Position numbers and translations under genes: made by a program. A stretch of DNA of 64,000 bases, taken from NCBI RefSeq assembly GCF_004337475.1, contig NZ_SJZJ01000014.1, positions 1-64,000 on the forward strand, read 5' to 3'. Below are positions 56,948-64,000 of the stretch, piece by piece; positions within the stretch are counted from its first letter, which is position 1; each line of letters starts with the position of its first letter. The notes below the pieces were generated by a model, which was not told the origin of the DNA, did no database searches, and worked only from the letters and a program-made list of their open reading frames with translations. This DNA is from Nocardioides jejuensis (lineage in GTDB: Bacteria; Actinomycetota; Actinomycetes; Propionibacteriales; Nocardioidaceae).

Positions 56948-58339
56948 GTGACTGACGACTTCCGCATCGAGCACGACTCCCTCGGCGACGTCCGGGTCCC
57001 CGCAGACGCGCTGTGGCGCGCGCAGACCCAGCGGGCGGTGGAGAACTTCCCGATCAGCGGCGGTGGCCTCGAACGTGCGCATCTCCAGGCGCTCGCCCTG
57101 GTCAAGGCGGCGGCCGCACGGGTCAACAACCGACTCGGCGTGCTCGACGACGAGCGCTCGACCGCGATCGCCGACTCGGCGGCCGAGATCGTCGACGGGC
57201 ACCACCTCGACCAGTTCCCGATCGACGTCTTCCAGACCGGCTCGGGCACCAGCTCCAACATGAACATGAACGAGGTGCTCGCCGGCCTCGCCGCCCGCCG
57301 CGGTGTCGAGGTCCACCCCAACGACCACGTCAACGCGAGCCAGTCGAGCAACGACGTCTTCCCGACCTCGATCCACGTCGCCGCCACCCGCGCGACCGCC
57401 GATCACCTGATCCCGTCGCTCGACCACCTGGCCCGGGCGCTGGAAGGACGGGCGACGGCGTTCGCGGACGTCGTGAAGGCCGGCCGGACCCACCTCATGG
57501 ATGCGACGCCCGTGATGCTCGGCCAGGAGTTCGGCGGGTACGCCGCCCAGGTGCGCCTCGGCGTCGAACGCCTCCAGGCGACCCTGCCGCGCGTCGCGGA
57601 GCTCCCCCTCGGCGGCACCGCCGTCGGCACCGGCATCAACACGCCCCCGGGCTTCTCCGCCGCCGTCATCGCCGAGCTCGCCGACGTGACCGGGCTTCCG
57701 TTCACCGAGGCACGCGACCACTTCGAGGCACAGGGCGCGCGCGACGCGCTCGTCGAGCTCTCCGGCCAGCTCCGCGTGCTCGCGGTCGGCCTCACCAAGA
57801 TCTGCAACGACCTGCGCTGGATGGGCTCGGGCCCGGCCGCCGGCCTCGCCGAGATCCACCTCCCCGACCTCCAGCCCGGGTCGTCGATCATGCCCGGCAA
57901 GGTGAACCCGGTCCTGCCCGAGGCCACCCTGCAGGTCTGCGCTCAGGTCATCGGCAACGACGCCGCCATCGCGTGGGCCGGCGCGTCCGGCAACTTCGAG
58001 CTCAACGTGATGCTCCCGCTCATCGGCCGCAACCTGCTCGAGTCGATCCGCCTTCTCAGCCGCGCGACCCGGCTCCTCGCCGATCGGTGCATCGACGGCA
58101 TCACCGCCAACGAGGCCCGCCTCCGCGCGTACGCCGAGTCCTCCCCCGCCGTCGTCACCCCGCTCAACCGGTACGTCGGCTACGAGCGCGCCGCGAAGAT
58201 CGCCAAGGCCTCCCTGGCACAGGGCATCACCGTGCGCGAGGCGGCGGTCGCCGACGGCGTACTCACCGATGGCTCCCTGACGGAGGCCCAGCTCGACGAG
58301 GCGCTCGATGTACGCCGGATGACGCGACCGTCCGAGTAA
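56948..58339 (+). CDS. fumC: Fumarate hydratase, class II
   Basis: The oxygen-stable fumarase (463 aa). [57 protein letters not shown], the catalytic-loop signature [12 protein letters not shown] (residues about 314-325) and the C-terminal [22 protein letters not shown] helix are all present. GTG 56948 begins [14 protein letters not shown]. With the class I enzyme in the same 7-kb segment, the cell has an oxygen-sensitive and an oxygen-tolerant form. A convergent repeat follows the stop. Confidence 0.96.
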   Translation: MTDDFRIEHDSLGDVRVPADALWRAQTQRAVENFPISGGGLERAHLQALALVKAAAARVNNRLGVLDDERSTAIADSAAEIVDGHHLDQFPIDVFQTGSGTSSNMNMNEVLAGLAARRGVEVHPNDHVNASQSSNDVFPTSIHVAATRATADHLIPSLDHLARALEGRATAFADVVKAGRTHLMDATPVMLGQEFGGYAAQVRLGVERLQATLPRVAELPLGGTAVGTGINTPPGFSAAVIAELADVTGLPFTEARDHFEAQGARDALVELSGQLRVLAVGLTKICNDLRWMGSGPAAGLAEIHLPDLQPGSSIMPGKVNPVLPEATLQVCAQVIGNDAAIAWAGASGNFELNVMLPLIGRNLLESIRLLSRATRLLADRCIDGITANEARLRAYAESSPAVVTPLNRYVGYERAAKIAKASLAQGITVREAAVADGVLTDGSLTEAQLDEALDVRRMTRPSE

Positions 58340-58430
58340 CCAGAACCCGCGACTCAACCCGCCAAAACCCGGGTTTCGACGTGACGTGCCGGCGCGCACG
58401 GAGGGCCGGTCGAACCGGCGCCTAAAGGCG
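58340..58430. repeat. Convergent-junction repeat after fumC
   Basis: The gap between fumC and the convergent lysozyme-like gene contains AGAACCCGCGACTCAACCCG, then CCAAAACCCGGGTTTCGACG, close to the unit at 9310-9372. The remaining part is GC-rich with a small inverted repeat GGTCGAACCGG. Likely termination region. Confidence 0.5.
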
Positions 58431-59084
58431 TCAGTACCAGCCGTAGCCCTGGCTGTGGCCCCACGCGCCACAGGGGCTGCCGTAGCGGTCCTGGATGTAG
58501 CCGAGACCCCAGGTGATCTGGGTGACCGGGTTGTTCTCCCAGTCCGGGCCGGCCGAGGACATCTTCGAGCCGGGCAGCGCCTGCGGGATGCCGTAGGCGG
58601 ACGAGCCCGGGTTGTCGGCGTGGATGTTCCAGCCGGACTCGCGGGTCCACAGCGAGTCGAGGCAGCCGAACTGGTCGCTGGACCAGCCGAAGTCGGAGAG
58701 GAGCGCCTTGGCCACCGAGCGCGGGTCGAGGTCACGAATGTCCTCGGTGCGGGTGTAGCCGTTGGCGACGGAGTCGGTGGCGGCGAGCGGCGCGACCTTC
58801 GCCTGCGACGTCGCGTCGCGGCGGTCGGAGCGGGACACGACCGGGTCGCGCTCGATGTCGGCACCGTTGATGCCGTTGACGCTCGCGAGGTCGATGTCGG
58901 CCGCAGCAGCAGCGACAGCGGGCGAACCACCGTTGGTCACGAGGCCGGTGGCGACGGCAGAACCGGTCGCGCCCACCGCGATCGCAGAGAAGATGACGGA
59001 GTTGCGGAGGATCTTCTTCGGCGCTTCGGTCGCCGGAACGGCGTCACCACGGTGCTTGGGAACGTACTTCACATGCTTCGACAC
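58431..59084 (-). CDS. Secreted lysozyme-like (transglycosylase) protein
   Basis: A 217-residue exported protein. After a basic start (KHVKYVPKHRGD), a hydrophobic segment at about residues 28-50 (VIFSAIAVGATGSAVATGLV) acts as signal peptide or anchor. A linker follows, then a C-terminal lysozyme-like domain (about residues 130-217): LDSLWTRESGWNIHADNPGS has the likely catalytic Glu, and AYGIPQALPGSKM and WGLGYIQDRYGSPCGAWGHS are family-typical. It probably cuts peptidoglycan. Its GTG start and a structured 210-bp leader point to post-transcriptional regulation. Confidence 0.9.
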   Translation of the reverse strand: MSKHVKYVPKHRGDAVPATEAPKKILRNSVIFSAIAVGATGSAVATGLVTNGGSPAVAAAAADIDLASVNGINGADIERDPVVSRSDRRDATSQAKVAPLAATDSVANGYTRTEDIRDLDPRSVAKALLSDFGWSSDQFGCLDSLWTRESGWNIHADNPGSSAYGIPQALPGSKMSSAGPDWENNPVTQITWGLGYIQDRYGSPCGAWGHSQGYGWY

Positions 59085-59118
59085 AGTCAGGATCTCTGGC
59101 TAGACGTCAGGGCAACGT

Positions 59119-59144
59119 CTCCGGCCGAGAGAAGCCGCCCGGAG
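59119..59144 (-). promoter_or_regulatory. Leader hairpin before the lysozyme-like gene
   Basis: CTCCGG (59119-59124) and CCGGAG (59139-59144) can pair in the 210-bp leader. Actinobacterial cell-wall hydrolase genes often carry a cyclic di-AMP riboswitch in this position. I could not find its conserved blocks here, so the assignment is open. Confidence 0.3.
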
Positions 59145-59225
59145 CTGGATCACAGCGCGGGCGGCCCGAAGACGAAGTACCACCATGCAGGAGATGGCGC
59201 GCGAGACCAAGTCGAACGCGCCGGA

Positions 59226-59277
59226 CTGTGAGGGGAGCGACATCCTCATCCGGAGGCATCAGCCACTCCCCTCACAG
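59226..59277 (-). terminator. Hairpin after phoH2
   Basis: CTGTGAGGGGAG (59226-59237) and its perfect complement (59266-59277) flank a 28-nt loop, beginning 18 bp past the phoH2 stop on the minus strand. It probably ends the phoH2 transcript. Confidence 0.6.
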
Positions 59278-59294
59278 GAGTCACACCAGTCACA

Positions 59295-60677
59295 TCACAT
59301 CGTGACGTGCTCCAGCATCTCCGTGACGAGGGCCGCGATCGGCGAACGCTCCGAACGGGTCAGCGTGACGTGCGCGAAGAGCGGGTGACCCTTGAGCTTC
59401 TCCACGACCGCGACCACGCCGTCGTGGCGTCCGACGCGGAGGTTGTCGCGCTGCGCGACGTCGTGGGTCAGGACGACCTTCGAGTTGGCGCCGATGCGGC
59501 TCAGCACGGTGAGGAGCACGTTGCGCTCGAGCGACTGGGCCTCGTCGACGATGACGTAGGCGTCATGGAGCGAGCGACCCCGGATGTGGGTCAGCGGCAG
59601 GACCTCGAGCATGCCCCGGTCGAGGATCTCGTCGATGACGTCCTGGCTGGTGACCGCACCGAGGGTGTCGAAGACCGCCTGGCCCCACGGGCCCATCTTC
59701 TCCTCGGCGCTGCCGGGCAGGTAGCCCAGCTCCTGACCGCCGACCGCGAAGAGCGGGCGGAAGATGACCACCTTCTTGTGCTGGCGGCGCTCCATCACGG
59801 CTTCCAGCCCGGCACACAGCGCGAGGGCCGACTTGCCGGTGCCCGCGCGACCACCGAGGGAGACGATGCCGACCTCCGGGTCGAGCAGCATCTCGAGCGC
59901 GATGCGCTGCTCGGCGGAGCGGCCGTGCAGTCCGAAGGCCTCGCGGTCCCCGCGGACCAGGTGCACCTGCTTGTCGGCGCCCACCCGGCCGAGCGCGGTG
60001 CCACGGTCGGAGAGCATGACGAGACCGGTGTGGCACGGCATGTCGCGCGCCTCGTCGAGCGCCACCACGCCGTCGTCGTACAGCTCGTCGAGGGCGGCCG
60101 CCGGGACCTCGATCTCCGCCATGCCGGAGTAGCCGGTGTCGGACTCGTGGATCTGCTCGTTGCGGTACTCCTGGGCGTCCAGACCGACGGACGACGCCCT
60201 GATGCGGAGCGGCATGTCCTTCGAGACGAGGGTGACGTCGTTGCCCTCGTCGCTGAGGTTCTTCGCGACCGCGAGGATGCGGGTGTCGTTGTCGCCGAGG
60301 CGGAAGCCGGACGGGAGCGACTCGGGGTTCGTGTGGTTCAGCTCGACGCGGATCGTGCCACCGGTGTCACCGATCGGCATCGCGGTGTCGAGGCGGCCGT
60401 GCAGGATCCGCAGGTCGTCGAGGGCGCGCAGCGCAGCCCGCGCGAAGTAGCCGAGCTCGGGGTGATGGCGCTTGCCCTCCAGCTCCGTGATGACGACGAC
60501 AGGGATGACCACCTCGTGCTCGTCGAACCGGCGCAGCGCGCCCGGGTCAGCCAGCAGCACGCTGGTGTCGAGCACGTAGGTGCGGGTCGCCTGCTTCTTC
60601 GTCGTACGCCGGGTCGTGCGGGCCTTGGAGGCGGACGACGTCGACTGGGCGCTGGTGCTGATGCTGCTCGTGGCCAC
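59295..60677 (-). CDS. phoH2: PhoH2: PIN-domain RNase fused to PhoH ATPase
   Basis: A 460-residue two-domain protein. Residues about 30-165 are a PIN domain ([20 protein letters not shown], then [10 protein letters not shown] and [14 protein letters not shown], placing the acidic metal ligands). Residues about 230-440 are the PhoH P-loop ATPase, with [20 protein letters not shown] (Walker A) and [10 protein letters not shown] (Walker B). PhoH2 proteins unwind and cleave RNA in Mycobacterium. AAGGGG lies before the GTG start. No antitoxin-like PhoAT gene is seen upstream within this window; a 297-bp structured leader is there instead. Confidence 0.93.
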   Translation of the reverse strand: MATSSISTSAQSTSSASKARTTRRTTKKQATRTYVLDTSVLLADPGALRRFDEHEVVIPVVVITELEGKRHHPELGYFARAALRALDDLRILHGRLDTAMPIGDTGGTIRVELNHTNPESLPSGFRLGDNDTRILAVAKNLSDEGNDVTLVSKDMPLRIRASSVGLDAQEYRNEQIHESDTGYSGMAEIEVPAAALDELYDDGVVALDEARDMPCHTGLVMLSDRGTALGRVGADKQVHLVRGDREAFGLHGRSAEQRIALEMLLDPEVGIVSLGGRAGTGKSALALCAGLEAVMERRQHKKVVIFRPLFAVGGQELGYLPGSAEEKMGPWGQAVFDTLGAVTSQDVIDEILDRGMLEVLPLTHIRGRSLHDAYVIVDEAQSLERNVLLTVLSRIGANSKVVLTHDVAQRDNLRVGRHDGVVAVVEKLKGHPLFAHVTLTRSERSPIAALVTEMLEHVTM

Positions 60678-60974
60678 GACTACCCCTTGGAAACCGACAC
60701 ACGCACCCGCGCCCCGGTCCTAGCTCAGCTGGATGGACCGGGTGGTCCGCAGGCCGGAGTGCCGGCCCCCTCCCGCGCGACAGCAGCAACCCTGCTGTCG
60801 GGCGTTCAGTCCGTGATCACTCACGTTGCGGGCCTTCCGGTGAGGCGAGCTTCCCCACTCGCCATTGCTGCGAACGTACGCCCGCTGCACCGCCCGTTTT
60901 CGGCGACACGCCCGTGCGCGCGGGCCGTTCACGCAACCGTCACACGGGCGTGAAACGCGTGTGACGGACGGGGC
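60678..60974. other. 297-bp gap between the prenyl-synthase and phoH2 genes
   Basis: No gene is seen. It holds the terminator-like hairpin at 60937-60967 and, on the minus strand closer to phoH2, a hairpin CGACAGCA/TGCTGTCG around 60780-60803. This could be a long phoH2 leader or the place of a PhoAT-type small gene, but no frame with a start and ribosome site stands out. Confidence 0.5.
60937..60967 (-). terminator. Terminator-like hairpin after the cis-prenyltransferase gene
   Basis: CCGTCACACG (60937-60946) and its complement CGTGTGACGG (60958-60967) form a 10-bp stem with an 11-nt loop, starting 8 bp beyond the stop codon on the minus strand. Confidence 0.6.
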
Positions 60975-61751
60975 TCAGGAGCCGAAACGGCGCTCGCGGG
61001 CGGCGTACGCACGCAGCGCGCGGATGAAGTCGACGCGGCGGAACTCCGGCCACAGCGCCTCGCAGAAGTAGAACTCGCTCTTCGCGCTCTGCCAGAGCAG
61101 GAAACCACCCAGGCGCTGCTCCCCCGACGTACGGATGACGAGGTCGGGGTCGGGCTGGCCCTTGGTGTAGAGGTGCTCGGCGATGTGCTCGACGTCGAGG
61201 GTCTGGGCGACCTCGTCGATCGAGAGTCCCTGCGCCGAGGCCTCCGCGAGGAGCGACTTCACCGCGTCGGCGATCTCCTGGCGACCGCCGTAGCCGACCG
61301 CGACGTTGACCAGCATCCCGTCGACGTCGCGCGTGGCCTCCGAGGCCTCCTTGAGCCGCTGCGCGGTGCGCGTCGGGAGCAGGTCAAGGGCGCCCACGGG
61401 GTGGATCCGCCAGCGCTTCTGGTCGACGAGGGAGGCGACGGCCTCCTCGATGATGCCGAGCAGCGGGACCAGCTCCTGCTCGGGGCGGTTGAGGTTGTCG
61501 GTGGAGAGCAGCCACAGGGTGACCACCTCGATGCCGAACTCCTCGCACCACTCCAGCAGCGGCTCGATGTTGGCGGCACCCGCGCGGTGGCCGTGCGCGG
61601 TGTCGCGACCGACGGCCTTGGCCCAGCGCCGGTTGCCGTCGAGCATGACGCCGACGTGCTTGGGCAGTCCCTCATCCGGCAGGAAGCGCACCATCCGGGC
61701 CTCGTACGCCGGATAGAGCAGGCGCTTCACGCGCTGTCGCGCCCGCACCAC
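60975..61751 (-). CDS. Cis-prenyltransferase (short-chain, Rv1086-like)
   Basis: A 258-residue undecaprenyl-diphosphate-synthase-family enzyme. The catalytic Asp is in VGVMLDGNRRWAKA (D38), with the TLWLLSTDNLNRPEQEL and VRTS/IRTSGEQRLGGFLLWQ motifs. The N-terminus (VKRLLYPAYEARMVRFL) and the pairing with a divergent hemolysin-III gene match mycobacterial Rv1086, which makes Z,E-farnesyl diphosphate, rather than the long-chain synthase. Product length is inference. GTG 61751 is chosen, with GGAG 7 nt upstream. Confidence 0.88.
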   Translation of the reverse strand: MVRARQRVKRLLYPAYEARMVRFLPDEGLPKHVGVMLDGNRRWAKAVGRDTAHGHRAGAANIEPLLEWCEEFGIEVVTLWLLSTDNLNRPEQELVPLLGIIEEAVASLVDQKRWRIHPVGALDLLPTRTAQRLKEASEATRDVDGMLVNVAVGYGGRQEIADAVKSLLAEASAQGLSIDEVAQTLDVEHIAEHLYTKGQPDPDLVIRTSGEQRLGGFLLWQSAKSEFYFCEALWPEFRRVDFIRALRAYAARERRFGS

Positions 61752-61786
61752 TCGTTCACTCCGCGTACCTGCCACGCAGGGAAGCC

Positions 61787-61800
61787 TACCGGCGCCGGTA
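61787..61800. promoter_or_regulatory. 14-bp palindrome in the divergent promoter region
   Basis: TACCGGCGCCGGTA is a perfect palindrome at the centre of the 60-bp gap between the prenyl-synthase and hemolysin-III genes. Its position, 12 bp before the hemolysin-III start, suits an operator controlling both. Confidence 0.4.
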
Positions 61801-61811
61801 CCGTGGCTGTC

Positions 61812-62639
61812 GTGAACGAGACCAGGCGCGCAGGGCACGACGGCACCCCGATGAGTCGCCGGGGACGTGCAAAGGAGCGCGCCGAGGCGGTGCGCGAGCG
61901 CGCGGTCGACGCGGCGAGCAACGCGCGGGACCGCGCGCAGGACGCCCGCGACCGCGCCGTCGCGAAGATGGCCGACAAGATGGCCGAGGTGAAGCCGCAC
62001 ATGCGCGGCTGGCTGCACGCGGGCAGCATCCCGCTGATGACGGCCGCCTTTGCCGTGCTCATCGCGCTGTCGCCGTCTGCCATCACGGCAGTCGGATCGT
62101 CGGTCTACGCCGCGAGCGCACTGCTCCTCTTCGGCGTCTCGGGCATCTACCACCGCGGCACCTGGGCGCCGCGGATGTGGGCCTTCTGGCGCCGCTTCGA
62201 CCACGCCAACATCTACGTCTTCATCGCCGGCACCTACACGCCGGTCGCCTTCCTCTACCTGCACGGCGGGGCCCGCTGGACCCTGATCGGTGTCGCGTGG
62301 GGCTGCGCGCTGGCGGGGCTGATCTTCAAGATCGGATGGCCGGGCGCTCCGCGCTGGGTCGCAATGCTGTACGTCGCCATGGGCTGGCTCGCAGTGCTCT
62401 TCATCCCGCAGTTCCACGAGGGCGCGGGACAGTTCCCGACCTGGGTCAACGTCTCGACGTTCACGCTCATTGCGGTCGGCGGCGTGCTCTACACCGTGGG
62501 CGCGGTGGTCTACGCGACCAAGCGCCCGAACCCGTCGCCCACCTGGTTCGGCTTCCACGAGGTCTTCCACCTGTTCACCGTGCTGGCCTTCATCTGCCAG
62601 TACATCGCGGTCTCCATCGCGACGTACGCGTTGCGCTGA
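61812..62639 (+). CDS. trhA: Hemolysin III/TrhA-family membrane protein
   Basis: A 275-residue protein with about seven membrane helices. GIYHRGTWAPRMWAFWRRFD, HANIYVFIAGTYTPVAFLYL and FHEVFHLFTVLAFICQYI contain the HlyIII/PAQR His and Asp residues. A charged N-terminal extension (residues about 10-55, ERAEAVRERAVDAASNARDR) is predicted helical. The family influences membrane homeostasis, not necessarily lysis. GTG 61812 is chosen, ATG 61851 possible. It is divergent from the prenyltransferase, the same pairing as Rv1085c/Rv1086. Confidence 0.88.
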   Translation: MNETRRAGHDGTPMSRRGRAKERAEAVRERAVDAASNARDRAQDARDRAVAKMADKMAEVKPHMRGWLHAGSIPLMTAAFAVLIALSPSAITAVGSSVYAASALLLFGVSGIYHRGTWAPRMWAFWRRFDHANIYVFIAGTYTPVAFLYLHGGARWTLIGVAWGCALAGLIFKIGWPGAPRWVAMLYVAMGWLAVLFIPQFHEGAGQFPTWVNVSTFTLIAVGGVLYTVGAVVYATKRPNPSPTWFGFHEVFHLFTVLAFICQYIAVSIATYALR

Positions 62640-62675
62640 CGGGAACCAGGGCGCGCGGGCCGGCGTCGTACCGGC

Positions 62676-63299
62676 ATGCGTTCCCTCCTCGCCGTCCTGC
62701 TCCTGGTCGCGCTGGCGGCCTGCTCCGGGCCCGCGCGCGACCGGCACGAGCCTGCCGGGGCCGTCGCGACCACGGCTCCGACCGCGCTGACCTGTGACGG
62801 CGACTCCCTGACCGTCAACCTCGACTACGGCGGCGACCGGACCTTCACCGAGCTGCTGGCGACCTGGTCGTCGACACACGGTCGCCCCTGGGTGGACCGG
62901 GCACGGCGCTCGATCTGGTTCCTCCGGCCTGACGGCACCGCCCACACCGTCCTGACCTTCACGCACTCGAAGCCCCGCGGCGGACGCGCCTGGTGGGTCG
63001 GCGGCTACCAGGTGTGCAACGACGCCAGCCAGTGGAAGCACCTGCGCGCCGCTCCCACTGCTGTCGAGCTCGAGGTCGGTCACTGCTGGATCGACCCGGT
63101 GACGGTGCTGGGTACGACGTGGGACGTGATGCGCGAGGACCAGTTCGGCTGGGGCGGGCCCGCTCCCCGCGGCTTCACGAGCCACGGGGCGGTGGCGGCT
63201 GCGGGCGACGTCGCCGTCTACACCGATGCCAGTGGCACGAGGCTGACGCTCGTCCCACAGGACGACCCCTGGGCGCTCCGACGGGGCCTCTGCGACTGA
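62676..63299 (+). CDS. Putative lipoprotein
   Basis: A 207-residue exported protein. MRSLLAVLLLVALAACSG is a clear lipoprotein signal with lipobox LAAC and acylated C16. The mature domain is mixed and aromatic-rich (FTELLATWSSTHGRPWVDRA, RAWWVGGYQVCNDASQWKHL) with three or more cysteines (C104, C127 and the final CD). No family is recognised. It is 36 bp after the hemolysin-III gene and may be co-transcribed. The function is unknown. Confidence 0.82.
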   Translation: MRSLLAVLLLVALAACSGPARDRHEPAGAVATTAPTALTCDGDSLTVNLDYGGDRTFTELLATWSSTHGRPWVDRARRSIWFLRPDGTAHTVLTFTHSKPRGGRAWWVGGYQVCNDASQWKHLRAAPTAVELEVGHCWIDPVTVLGTTWDVMREDQFGWGGPAPRGFTSHGAVAAAGDVAVYTDASGTRLTLVPQDDPWALRRGLCD

Positions 63300-63448
63300 C
63301 GTCACCGCAGGCACCGGGTGTACCCGAGCGAACACCTTTCCGGCCTGCGCGCCTCAAGCCACGCGGGGCAGCGACGCGGGGCGGAGTGAAACGTGTCCCC
63401 TCAGGTACGCCGACGCGGCCCGCGCGGTCCCGCGGCGCGCACAAGACA

Positions 63449-63477
63449 TTGACGCACCTCGCACCCCATTTGATACT
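63449..63477 (+). promoter_or_regulatory. Sigma-70-type promoter of the beta-lactamase-like gene
   Basis: TTGACG (63449-63454), a 17-nt spacer and GATACT (63472-63477) form a near-consensus promoter 62 bp ahead of the start at 63540. Confidence 0.7.
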
Positions 63478-63539
63478 GTCTCGTGTCAGATCGAGCGCGT
63501 CTCCCGGGAACCGGCGCCTCACGACCACCGGGAGCACCC

Positions 63540-64000
63540 ATGCACACAGCGCTCACTCAGCTGGCCAGGCCCTTCGGCACAAAGGTCGCCGTCCCGCGTC
63601 GGCTGTCGCCGCTGACCACCGTGGGCGACGAGGTCGACCCGGCCGCGCTGGACCTCCGCACCGACGATGTCGAGCGGATCTGGAAGGCGGTCCGGGCCTT
63701 CTACCGGACAGGACTCCAGCCCGGCATGAGCCTGGTCGTCCGGCACCGCGGCCAGATCGTGCTCGACCGCGCGATCGGCCACCGCCGGCTCGGCTCAGAC
63801 GAGCTGATCACCACCGACACCCCGGTCTGCCTCTACTCCTGCTCCAAGGCGATCACCGCGGTGCTCGTGCACCGCCTGGCCGAGGAGGGTGGGCTCGACC
63901 TCGACGACACCGTCGCCTCGCACCTCCCGGCGTTCGCCGCCCACGGCAAGGGCGAGATCACGATCCGCGACCTGCTCACCCACCGCGCCCGGATCGCGCG
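63540..64000 (+). CDS. Serine beta-lactamase-like hydrolase (5' part)
   Basis: The gene starts at ATG 63540 and runs off the window after 153 codons without a stop. The product resembles class C beta-lactamase-like esterases. GLQPGMSLVVRHRGQIVLDR (residues about 58-77) leads to the active-site S-x-x-K, S100-CS-K103 within LYSCSKAITAVLV. DLDDTVASHLPAFAAHGKGE and ITIRDLLTHRA are also typical. No signal peptide, so it is probably a cytoplasmic esterase rather than a resistance enzyme. GGGAG precedes the start. Confidence 0.88.
   Translation, partial: MHTALTQLARPFGTKVAVPRRLSPLTTVGDEVDPAALDLRTDDVERIWKAVRAFYRTGLQPGMSLVVRHRGQIVLDRAIGHRRLGSDELITTDTPVCLYSCSKAITAVLVHRLAEEGGLDLDDTVASHLPAFAAHGKGEITIRDLLTHRARIA

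Noticed and set aside
59085..59294. Cyclic di-AMP riboswitch before the lysozyme-like gene
   Set aside because: The position is right for one, but I could not locate the conserved aptamer blocks. Only generic hairpins are visible; a covariance-model search would settle it.
60719..60745. tRNA-like text (AGCTCAGCTGGATGG) downstream of phoH2 start region
   Set aside because: It resembles a D-arm, but no acceptor stem, anticodon arm or T-arm can be assembled around it.

Overview
The window is high-GC (roughly 70 percent) actinobacterial chromosome with dense, mostly single-copy housekeeping and metabolic genes and no phage, IS element, CRISPR array, rRNA or tRNA gene that I can see. Mycothiol biosynthesis (mshB), an actinobacterial-type dapD, a SigL/RslA-type sigma/anti-sigma pair, a SigJ (ECF41) sigma factor, a DUF6542 protein beside the ispH locus and an Rv1086-like short prenyl synthase paired with a hemolysin-III protein all fit a Nocardioidaceae/Propionibacteriales-type organism (Nocardioides or a relative). 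That placement is an inference from gene content, not a database result.

Layout. 1-12.3 kb: ileS with a T-box leader (minus strand), a thioesterase-fold protein, a TetR regulator, the lysine/DAP genes dapD and fdxA-dapC, a GNAT protein, and an operon of a small protein, mshB and a VanW-type cell-envelope protein. 12.3-22.5 kb: secreted or envelope proteins (alkaline phosphatase, lipoproteins, a channel-like membrane protein), then a SigL-type ECF module (lipoprotein, sigma, zinc anti-sigma) whose promoter region carries two back-to-back copies of the same bipartite promoter, then ohrR/ohr. 22.8-25.1 kb: ychF and an isolated class I-like HMG-CoA reductase. 25.2-31.7 kb: a lipid/alcohol-type oxidoreductase neighbourhood (SDR, MpaB-type oxygenase, zinc alcohol dehydrogenase, sterol-desaturase-type hydroxylase) punctuated by two TetR genes and clear operator-like repeats. 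31.7-41.4 kb: xthA, a repeat-rich gap, DUF6542, yciO, ispH, a long coiled-coil membrane protein, xseAB, a DUF4245-type protein, glpX and a hydrolase.

41.6-47.6 kb: a seven-gene thiamine operon (thiE-thiO-thiS-thiG-tenI-thiD-thiC) in which every junction overlaps, led by a TPP riboswitch. 47.6-51.7 kb: an ECF41 sigma factor co-transcribed with a carboxymuconolactone-decarboxylase-like protein behind an ECF41-type promoter, plus small envelope and flavoprotein genes. 51.8-58.3 kb: a class I iron-sulfur fumarase and, 3.4 kb further on, a class II fumarase, separated by a secreted protein, a DoxX protein and a spermidine-synthase-like protein. 58.4-64 kb: a lysozyme-like secreted protein, PhoH2, a short cis-prenyltransferase divergent from a hemolysin-III protein, a lipoprotein and the 5' part of a serine beta-lactamase-like hydrolase that runs off the end.

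The most notable non-coding content is regulatory. It comprises the symmetric SigL-type divergent promoter, the ECF41 autopromoter, a 36-bp TetR-type palindrome sitting on a promoter, 21-bp-phased direct repeats, a family of short repeats confined to junctions after genes that point at each other, and a pair of long palindromic repeats near 32.6 and 33.1 kb. Nothing here is clearly an undescribed multi-gene system. The best candidates for new biology are the alanine-rich coiled-coil membrane protein at 35.4-37.2 kb, the orphan HMG-CoA reductase with its neighbours, and the convergent-junction repeats.
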